Assembly: GCA_003225595.1 (NCBI GenBank)
Contig: QIAR01000052.1
Span: forward strand, 1-9,642
Direction of reading: 5' to 3'
DNA: 9,642 nucleotides
Source of the DNA: Acidobacteriota bacterium
GTDB lineage: Bacteria > Acidobacteriota > Terriglobia > Terriglobales > Acidobacteriaceae
This document shows positions 1 to 5,140 of the stretch, in pieces. The position numbers were made by a program, and so were the translations under genes. The stretch's first letter is position 1. Each line of letters begins with the position of its first letter. The notes beneath the pieces were generated by a model. That model had not been told where the DNA came from, did not search any database, and worked only from the letters and a program-made list of their open reading frames with translations.

Positions 1-2
1 TG

Positions 3-533
3 GGGATCTGGCGCTCATGGCGTTACTATCTAACCGCGTTTGCTGCGCCCGCCCTGTTCATCGCTGCTCTGATCCTGATCAATCACTGGACCTGGATCGG
101 TCGGTTTGTCTGGTCACGACCGCTTCCAATCTGGATAGCGTACCCGACCGTCGTATTCCTTAACAGTCTTATCGGCATTCCTCTGGCATTTGGTGAGGAG
201 TATGGATGGCGCGGCTATCTTCTGCCACGACTGCTCCCGCTCGGCGAGGTCAAGGCCACCTTGCTCCTGGGTATGATCTGGGGCATGTGGCATTTGCCGG
301 CTCTCTTGATCGGATTGAATTATCCGAACCAGCCTTTGTGGGCGGCGCTTCTGGTGTTCGCTTTGAACATTCTTCTGCTGGCCTTTCCCTTCACGTGGCT
401 TTACATCGCCTCTCGGGGCAGTCCCTTCGTGACCGCTGTATTTCACGCGGCCCTTAACGCAGCAGGAGATACGTTCACCACACCCGCGCACATCCCGAAC
501 GGCAATCCCTTGATCGTGGGCGGTGGGGCTTGA
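3..533 (+). CDS. CPBP family intramembrane metalloprotease, 5'-partial and frameshifted near its 3' end
   Basis: The reading frame is open from the window edge, so the N-terminus is missing. It encodes a membrane protein with all three CPBP (Abi/CAAX protease-like) motifs: EEYGWR at about 195-212 (the EExxxR glutamate pair), GMWHLPA around 279-299 (catalytic histidine), and FHAALN at 441-458 (H-x3-N). Family members are integral membrane proteases that cleave near prenylated or lipidated ends of substrates, or have roles in bacteriocin immunity; the substrate here cannot be inferred. The frame stops at TGA 531-533, just after a GNPLIVGGGA segment. CPBP proteins normally have one more transmembrane helix after this point, and such a helix lies in the next frame directly downstream (see 527-664). 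Confidence in the family is high. It is uncertain whether the gene is intact in the cell. Confidence 0.88.
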   Translation, partial: GIWRSWRYYLTAFAAPALFIAALILINHWTWIGRFVWSRPLPIWIAYPTVVFLNSLIGIPLAFGEEYGWRGYLLPRLLPLGEVKATLLLGMIWGMWHLPALLIGLNYPNQPLWAALLVFALNILLLAFPFTWLYIASRGSPFVTAVFHAALNAAGDTFTTPAHIPNGNPLIVGGGA

Positions 534-664
534 TGAGTGCGGCGTTAATGTTGGTCATAGTGGCTGTCAGGTATGGGATGTTCAAACGTCATGCAGGGGC
601 GGCAACCATCGCCGACTTCCTGAAACCGAAACGAAAGGGCGACCGACTGAACTGGCTACGCTAG
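527..664 (+). pseudogene. Out-of-frame C-terminal helix of the CPBP protease
   Basis: Frame 2 runs from the G run at about 525-528 to TAG 662-664 without a stop. It encodes a hydrophobic helix (LMSAALMLVIVAV) followed by a basic tail (RYGMFKRH, later KPKRKGDRL). This is the pattern expected for the last membrane helix and cytoplasmic tail of the upstream CPBP protein. Adding one G to the GGGG run would fuse the two frames as ...PLIVGGGG-LMSAAL.... It has no start signal of its own worth calling. It is either a real frameshift mutation, a slippage site, or a one-base assembly error; the sequence alone cannot decide. Confidence 0.6.
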
Positions 665-724
665 CCAGGCGGCTTCTTTTGACGTCGGACCCGCCCACCC
701 GTGCGGCACAGCGCTAGAGGTGAC

Positions 725-835
725 GTTAGTGCCCACTTGAGTACGTGCCCGTGATGCAGCAAGCGGTCGAGCATGGCGCTGACCGCGCGGGAATCAATGT
801 CCCGGACGCTGCTGTCGCTGGCCGGTTTTCAAGTG
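725..835 (-). pseudogene. IstB-like ATPase (IS21 family) C-terminal remnant
   Basis: Read on the minus strand, about 735-800 encodes DSRAVSAMLDRLLHHGHVLK. This closely resembles the extreme C-terminus of IstB helper ATPases of IS21-family insertion sequences, where an ALLDRLLHHxHVL-type segment follows the AAA+ domain. A stop codon lies about a dozen codons upstream of the motif, and after VLK the sequence loses the usual IstB ending. No Walker A/B motifs, no IstA transposase and no clear IS ends are present. I therefore call it a short dead fragment. The match is from memory of the family rather than an alignment, hence moderate confidence. Confidence 0.45.
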
Positions 836-967
836 ATATTCATTGGCGGATTCCCGCGTTGACGGAGATGCTGCACAAGGTATTGTGATGGCGTCCGCTG
901 ACCGAAATTTCTCCCGGTTTGCCGATCCTCCGTCGTATGGCTGTCAGATCATGAACCGTCCCAGAGG

Positions 968-1009
968 TCGTCACCCCGTAACCCCGGTCTGCGGGTGACG
1001 AGGTTACGG
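968..1009. repeat. Compact quartet of inverted repeats (GTCACC / GTAACC and complements)
   Basis: Two perfect inverted pairs interlock. TCGTCACCC (968-976) is complementary to GGGTGACGA (993-1001), and CCGTAACC (976-983) is complementary to GGTTACGG (1002-1009). Seen another way, these are four GTNACC-type hexamers at 970, 978, 994 (inverted) and 1002 (inverted), with 8-bp steps inside each half. The two stems would be mutually exclusive or knotted if transcribed; with no linker bases a classical pseudoknot looks strained. It may be a mobile-element end or a binding-site cluster. Confidence 0.55.
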
Positions 1010-1055
1010 CCGGAGCGCGGTACTCAACGCGAGCCGATCCCGGAATTTCTGGCCG

Positions 1056-1547
1056 CTACTGTACTTGTCCCATCCCAAACTCCGGGACATCGTCGCGGCG
1101 CTTCAGTTTGAACCCCTTCCAGAAGCGACATCTCTTTGAGCGATCATCGTCGAATTTGCTGAGCATCTTCTCATTGAATTCCACCTGCGTCATTGTGTAG
1201 TGCTCCCCTGCTTCCGCCCATTCCTTGAAACAAAGGTAGGTGATTTTCTTGGGGGATATGAACCCTTCACCTACGATGCATTCTTCATCAATGAACCGAC
1301 CGACGACGTCCTGCTCGTGGCGATACGCTTGGGTATCTTCCCGCATGGAGTCAGGCAGGGCGAGCCCGATCTCCTGCCATTCGAGGCAGCCTTCGATCAT
1401 CCAGTTGAGGATGCCTGAAGCTTCAGCGTCCAATTTCTCCTGATTGCATGTCGCGCTCCTCCGGGCTTCTTCCTCCGCAGTTCCCGAACTGCGAGCCTCA
1501 CGCTGCTTTCCTTTCTCTAATGCCGCTCGCCGATTCACGGGGATCAC
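1056..1547 (-). pseudogene. Phage/plasmid primase-helicase (P4 / D5 type), C-terminal fragment
   Basis: The 163-codon frame begins at a GTG and ends at TAG 1056-1058. Residues about 37-62 (EKLDAEASGILNW, then MIEGCLEW) and the downstream RFIDEEC...KEW...F..KM pattern, ending in FWKGFKLK, match the C-terminal domain of P4-family phage/plasmid primases. In those proteins this part follows the SF3 helicase and ends in a winged-helix-like DNA-binding region. The primase domain and the SF3 Walker A/B motifs are absent, so the protein cannot be a working primase. Residues 1-6 (MIPVNR) resemble the IPFN segment that precedes this domain, but they are followed by about 30 charged, unrelated residues, suggesting an insertion or internal frameshift. 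The GTG overlaps the stop of the upstream membrane-protein gene (GTGA), which looks accidental. This is probably a prophage or plasmid remnant. Confidence 0.7.
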
Positions 1548-2473
1548 GTCGGGGTGCTGCAGTTACTCGCGGTCTTCCTTGCTTCCCTGAGGCCGAGCAC
1601 CCACTCCGCAGTCACGTACATAGCGAAACACTCCAGGGCGAAGGGCAGGAACCCGAGATACCCTGGAGCTGGCATTTCGAAGATTTTCCATTTCTGGAAC
1701 ATGGGAAAGATGTAATGCCATTTTGCGGCTGCCCAGTAATTCCAGAATTCCCACAGCCAGCCGCATACCCAGCCGGCAATGAGCAGTGAGTAGAACCGGC
1801 TTCTCCGTCCGGCGGCGAGGTCTGCTAGGATCGATGGCCGGTTCAGTCGGTGATTGATGGGGTCGAGCAGGAAAACAAAACCAAGCCAAACCAGCACGAA
1901 GAAGTAACGTGCGATCTGCTGCGGCAAGAGCAACGGCACGAGCAAACAGAGTGCGCCGCTCACCACCATTCCGCACTCGGCAGCCGGAGAGAATTTCAGC
2001 GAGTCTCCCGGCTTGAACCAGCCAAACGCTTCAACCAGATCGGCAGTCTCGAAAATCCCCGGCGTAATCGTGGCAAAGGACCAGCCGTAACCAAACATTG
2101 CCCACGCCCAGTTCCTAGGCAGGCCTATATAAGTCCAGTTCCCCAGGCGCAAGTTGTACGTCTCGAAAACCAGCCAGAGAGGGATCGAAAACAGCGCGAT
2201 TCGAGCGAACTGACGTGGCTGATCGTGGAGGCGAGAGTGTCCTCTGATCGCAAGCACCGCCGCGTCACTCAGCAGGAGATAGGCGGTCCAAGCGATCGGT
2301 GTGAAATAGATTGTGACCGGTTGAAAACCGCGAAACACCAGCCACTCCGCAAGGCCTAGCGTCATCAACCCCAGCCATCCGTAACCCGCGAGCGGGGCGT
2401 GCCGGTGGCGCAAGAACTCCGCGAGCAGGACTAAAACTGTTACCGATGTAATTGTGATTCCCAATCCGGTCAT
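1544..2473 (-). CDS. Conserved multi-pass membrane protein of unknown function
   Basis: From the ATG at 2473 the protein has 309 residues. It is strongly hydrophobic, with about nine membrane helices (roughly residues 3-20, 31-48, 55-76, 89-107, 122-142, 168-184, 188-206, 227-249 and 271-294). Aromatic residues are abundant. The most distinctive part is C-terminal: WEFWNY at 241-246 followed by FEMPAPGYLGFLPFALE at 265-281, which puts acidic residues and prolines at a membrane edge. I recognise this as the type of an uncharacterised conserved bacterial membrane protein; the acidic/proline motif is faintly like integral membrane carotenoid cyclases, but that is not enough to assign a function. 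A GTG at 2515 in the same frame would add 14 polar residues. I prefer 2473 because the first helix starts right after it, although neither start has a clear ribosome-binding site. The end overlaps the primase fragment by 4 bases. Confidence 0.75.
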   Translation of the reverse strand: MTGLGITITSVTVLVLLAEFLRHRHAPLAGYGWLGLMTLGLAEWLVFRGFQPVTIYFTPIAWTAYLLLSDAAVLAIRGHSRLHDQPRQFARIALFSIPLWLVFETYNLRLGNWTYIGLPRNWAWAMFGYGWSFATITPGIFETADLVEAFGWFKPGDSLKFSPAAECGMVVSGALCLLVPLLLPQQIARYFFVLVWLGFVFLLDPINHRLNRPSILADLAAGRRSRFYSLLIAGWVCGWLWEFWNYWAAAKWHYIFPMFQKWKIFEMPAPGYLGFLPFALECFAMYVTAEWVLGLREARKTASNCSTPT

Positions 2474-2667
2474 CGGTTCAATGGTAGCGCAGGTCGATTG
2501 GGTGGTTTCCCTCACCGATTACCGGCTTCGCTCCGAACGATGTGCACAGGCAGATGAGATACAGAGGCTCCGACTCTTACTGATTTCACGCCGGTTAGGG
2601 TTTTGGGCGCCGTTTTTCGAAAGACATTACTTCCTCAGCCGTTACAGCTTTTCGCCAGACTGCCGAT

Positions 2668-3936
2668 GTGCATTCAGTGAGAGATACCACCGCTCCGCCC
2701 GAGTCGAAAGATGGCGTGAATGGCCAGGCAGGTCTCCGCTTCGTTGCTCGTCAACCGGTTTTCGACCGCTCGGAGAAAGTATTCGGATACGAGCTGTTTT
2801 TTCGCGACGGGATAGAAGACTACTTTAACGCTTGTGACCCAGATGCCGCCTCCCGCAGCACGCTGGACAGCTCGTTGCTGACGGGCCTGGATGTTCTGTG
2901 CGACGGGCGTCGCGCTTTTATCAACTGTACCCGCGATGTTCTGCTCAAGGAGCACGTCACCCTGTTGCCCTCGGAGCAGACCATTGTCGAAGTACTGGAA
3001 TCGGTCGAAGCAGACAGACCCGTGGTCGCGGCTTGTCAGCGGTTGAAGGAGGCGGGATACTTGATCGCGATCGATGACTTCGTGGCCAATGATCCGCGCG
3101 AGCCCTTGACCGAACTGGCCGACTCTCTCAAGGTGGACCTGAAGCGGACAACACCTGCGGAGCGCACCGCAATGGTCAAACGCTATGGCCCGTGGCGTTG
3201 CCGCATGCTGGCCGAGAAAGTCGAGACCCACGAAGAATTTGTTACCGCACGCGACCAGGGCTTTCTCTACTTTCAGGGCTATTTTTTCCGCCGACCCGAA
3301 CTGATGACGGCGCGTGAGATCCCGGCAAACCGGGTCAATTACCTGCGCATGCTGCAAGCCGTGGCGCGACCCGAATTGGACCCGCGCGAAATCGAGTTGC
3401 TTCTTAAGAGTGAGGCTTCTCTCTGCTATCGTTTGCTGCGTTATATGAATTCCGCTGTATTCGGCTTCGCCGCTGAGATCCATTCCGTGCGCCATGCACT
3501 CTCGCTGATTGGTGAGCGCGAGATTCGCCGTTGGGTGCGGCTAGTGGCCGCCGTCGCCGCCGGGCAGCAGAAATCCAACGAATTGGTCCTTTGTGCGCTG
3601 ACCCGCGCACGCTTCTGCGAATTGCTCGGGGCCAAGGTACAACACGGCGACGCCGATTTATTTTTCCTGGGGTTGCTCTCGATTATGGATGTGATTCTCG
3701 AGGTGCCAATGTCTACCGTTCTGGAGAAAGTTTCGGTCGATCAGGAAACCAAGGCCGTGCTGCTCGGAGGCGCCAACCGCCAGCGGCCGCTTTATCAACT
3801 GATGCTGGCGCAGGAGTCCGGGGAATGGCAGCAGGCCAGCGAACTGGCCAAGCAGCTTCATCTTAGCGAAAGCGTGGTGGCTGAGTCTTACTGGCAGGCG
3901 ATGCATTGGACTCGTCAGGTGAGCAGCGCAACCTGA
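2668..3936 (+). CDS. EAL-HDOD domain signalling protein (YuxH/CdgJ-like)
   Basis: The 422-residue protein has an N-terminal EAL-type domain (about 22-212) and a C-terminal HDOD domain (about 235-410). EAL domains hydrolyse or bind cyclic di-GMP. HDOD domains are HD-fold modules that have lost the metal-binding residues and act in protein interaction. In the EAL part the signature is YELFF (41-45) instead of EAL, but residues at most active-site positions are present: E42, N86 in FINCT, E108, D136-D137 in IDDF, K155, E183 in AEKVE and Q203 in FQGY. Catalysis is therefore possible but unproven; many relatives with this architecture are non-catalytic regulators of motility or surface behaviour. 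The start is uncertain: in-frame GTG codons lie at 2668, 2677 and 2716, none with a strong ribosome-binding site, and the conserved part begins at RFVARQP (24-30). It is transcribed divergently from the membrane-protein gene across a gap of about 190 bases. Confidence 0.9.
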   Translation: MHSVRDTTAPPESKDGVNGQAGLRFVARQPVFDRSEKVFGYELFFRDGIEDYFNACDPDAASRSTLDSSLLTGLDVLCDGRRAFINCTRDVLLKEHVTLLPSEQTIVEVLESVEADRPVVAACQRLKEAGYLIAIDDFVANDPREPLTELADSLKVDLKRTTPAERTAMVKRYGPWRCRMLAEKVETHEEFVTARDQGFLYFQGYFFRRPELMTAREIPANRVNYLRMLQAVARPELDPREIELLLKSEASLCYRLLRYMNSAVFGFAAEIHSVRHALSLIGEREIRRWVRLVAAVAAGQQKSNELVLCALTRARFCELLGAKVQHGDADLFFLGLLSIMDVILEVPMSTVLEKVSVDQETKAVLLGGANRQRPLYQLMLAQESGEWQQASELAKQLHLSESVVAESYWQAMHWTRQVSSAT

Positions 3937-4391
3937 AGAGAATGTTGCGGGTGCCGGAAGGCTGCATTTGCACCCAGAGAGCTCCCCGTAATGTCTAAGT
4001 AATTTCCGCCGCACGGAATGTCTGCCTCTCTGCACACTCAGCGGCATTTCTCTTCTCTGCGTGCTCTGCGGGTAAGAATTTTATCGCGGAGTCGCTGAGC
4101 ATTACTACAGTCATTCCTGTGAAAAACTGCAGTACTTTTGCACTTGCGCTCCCGGCGGGGTGCGGGTAACATCATTCGTGTTCCCTGCGGCCACGCTCCC
4201 GTGCTGGCCCTCCGCGTCTCACAGTTCCAGGCGCCAAAACGGACAAAGATCATTCACGAGAGAATTTCCAGCCGCACCGGGTTTTCCGCGCATCTATTGT
4301 GCAGCGACGCAGCAAACCGGAAAGGGATGCAACAGGGCACCACGGAACGGTAACCCTTCGAATGTGAACGGATTCAAGAGAAAGCAAACTT
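3937..4391. other. Non-coding gap with degenerate repeats
   Basis: This 455-base gap separates the EAL-HDOD gene from the receiver-like gene. No credible coding frame is seen. It contains a repeat-like section at 4028-4099 (listed separately) and an imperfect inverted repeat TACTACAG (4103-4110) / CTGCAGTA (4127-4134). No run of T follows a strong stem after the EAL-HDOD stop, so no terminator is called. The promoter of the downstream gene should lie in the last 100-150 bases, but I see no clear -35/-10 pair. Confidence 0.5.
4028..4099. repeat. Degenerate repeat units of CTCTGC..CTC.GCGG type
   Basis: Two 17-base units, CTCTGCACACTCAGCGG (4028-4044) and CTCTGCGTGCTCTGCGG (4055-4071), agree at 13 of 17 positions. 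Both are followed shortly by a T-containing tail (CATTT and TAAGAATTT). A third, inverted and weaker unit, CGCGGAGTCGCTGAG, lies at 4085-4099, so units 2 and 3 could form an imperfect stem. From memory, CTCTGCGTNCTCTGCGG-like strings occur as dispersed intergenic repeats in several soil and environmental bacterial phyla. That family link is an inference. Confidence 0.45.
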
Positions 4392-5033
4392 ATGAACGCA
4401 GGACCGGGACATCCCTCCGGTGGCGGAGGGAGAAACAGACGGCGTCGCGGACGCCGCCCACCCAACCACCGCGGCGGAGGCATGGGCCGCGATCGCCAAA
4501 CCCATGGCGGTATCTACACCGCCCCCATGGATCACAACTACCGCACCGCAGGCGACAACGGGGCCAAAGGGCGCGGGCGTCCCGGCTTCGGGCCGTCATA
4601 CAAGCCGAGCGAGCCCGAGCCGCTGCCGGTGCGCGAAGATGCTGCCTCCCGCATCTTTGCTTTCGTCGATGACCTGTTCTTTCTGGCCAAAATCCAGGAG
4701 ACTGCGCGCAAGCTCAACGTGAAGGTCGAGTTCGTCAAGACTGACAAAGACTTGATGGACCGCATGAAGGAAAATGGTGAGGAAAAGCCCTCGCTGATCA
4801 TCTTTGACCTGAACAACGCGAACGCCAAGCCGCTCACGCTGATCCCCAAGCTGAAGAGCAAACTGAAAAAGGGAACTTCGATTATCGGGTTCCTCTCTCA
4901 CGTGCAGGGTGATCTGAAGCAGAAGGCGCACGAAGTGGGATGCGACATGGTGCTGCCGCGTTCTGCATTCTCACAAAACCTGCCGCAGTTGTTGCGTCGC
5001 CATGGCGCGCCCGAGCCAGGAACCGGGGATTAG
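4392..5033 (+). CDS. Receiver-like (CheY-fold) protein with Gly/Arg-rich N-terminal tail
   Basis: This 213-residue protein starts at ATG 4392 with a purine-rich AAGAGAAAG about 8 bases upstream as a plausible ribosome-binding site. Residues 1-70 are disordered and rich in Gly, Arg and Pro (GGGGRNRRRRGRRP, then RGGG and GRGRPG), as in nucleic-acid-binding tails. Residues 87-203 have the alternating strand/helix pattern of a response-regulator receiver. The key positions line up by spacing: acidic pair D93-D94, phosphoacceptor-like D139 in IIFDL, S169 thirty residues later, and R190 where CheY has its conserved lysine. The Lys-to-Arg change and the lack of an output domain suggest a degenerate or stand-alone receiver. 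The tail may bind RNA, DNA or acidic partners, which is inference. It is convergent with the sensor-kinase gene, but nothing in the sequence proves they are partners. The exact gene is not recognised. Confidence 0.78.
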   Translation: MNAGPGHPSGGGGRNRRRRGRRPPNHRGGGMGRDRQTHGGIYTAPMDHNYRTAGDNGAKGRGRPGFGPSYKPSEPEPLPVREDAASRIFAFVDDLFFLAKIQETARKLNVKVEFVKTDKDLMDRMKENGEEKPSLIIFDLNNANAKPLTLIPKLKSKLKKGTSIIGFLSHVQGDLKQKAHEVGCDMVLPRSAFSQNLPQLLRRHGAPEPGTGD

Positions 5034-5122
5034 CGAATTCGTCTGAGGTATCCGCGGCGTGCCGCAGTGTGGATTTAGCTGTGCGCGCGGTTGCACTGCT
5101 TCAATCTCAGATGCTTTTAGAG

Positions 5123-5130
5123 TTTTTTTT
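5123..5130 (+). terminator. T8 tract between convergent genes, weak terminator candidate
   Basis: A run of eight T lies about 90 bases after the receiver-like gene and just before the convergent end of the kinase gene. The bases directly before it (CTC...GAG) make only a three-pair stem. Better stems (GCGGC/GCCGC at 5054-5065 and GCAGTG...CACTGC starting at about 5064) are too far upstream. It is therefore only a possible termination region. Confidence 0.25.
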
Positions 5131-5140
5131 CGCAACCTGT

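Larger units (their letters stand above)
665..1055. other. Non-coding / decayed mobile-element stretch
   Basis: No intact gene is visible between the CPBP protease and the primase fragment. The stretch holds an IstB-like remnant on the minus strand (about 735-825) and a cluster of short inverted repeats (968-1009), both listed separately. The rest (about 665-730, 830-965 and 1010-1055) shows no convincing coding, promoter or RNA signal. With the truncated primase gene next to it, the region is best read as the scar of one or more mobile elements. Confidence 0.5.

Noticed and set aside
968..1009. H-type RNA pseudoknot
   Set aside because: The A-B-A'-B' order fits, but there are no linker bases between the stems, so both 8-9 bp helices could hardly form together; kept only as an inverted-repeat cluster.
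1544..1547. GTGA stop/start overlap as translational coupling of an operon
   Set aside because: The downstream frame is a truncated primase remnant, so the overlap is most likely a chance product of the rearrangement.
1850..2359. 169-codon plus-strand open frame
   Set aside because: It is antisense to the nine-helix membrane protein; its hydrophilic, Arg/Gln-rich translation is typical of a shadow of a hydrophobic gene.
2674..3495. 273-codon minus-strand open frame
   Set aside because: It is antisense to the EAL-HDOD gene, whose motifs are unambiguous; no motif is seen in this frame.
4103..4134. Imperfect inverted repeat TACTACAG / CTGCAGTA as a terminator
   Set aside because: One mismatch, a 16-base loop and no following T run on either strand.
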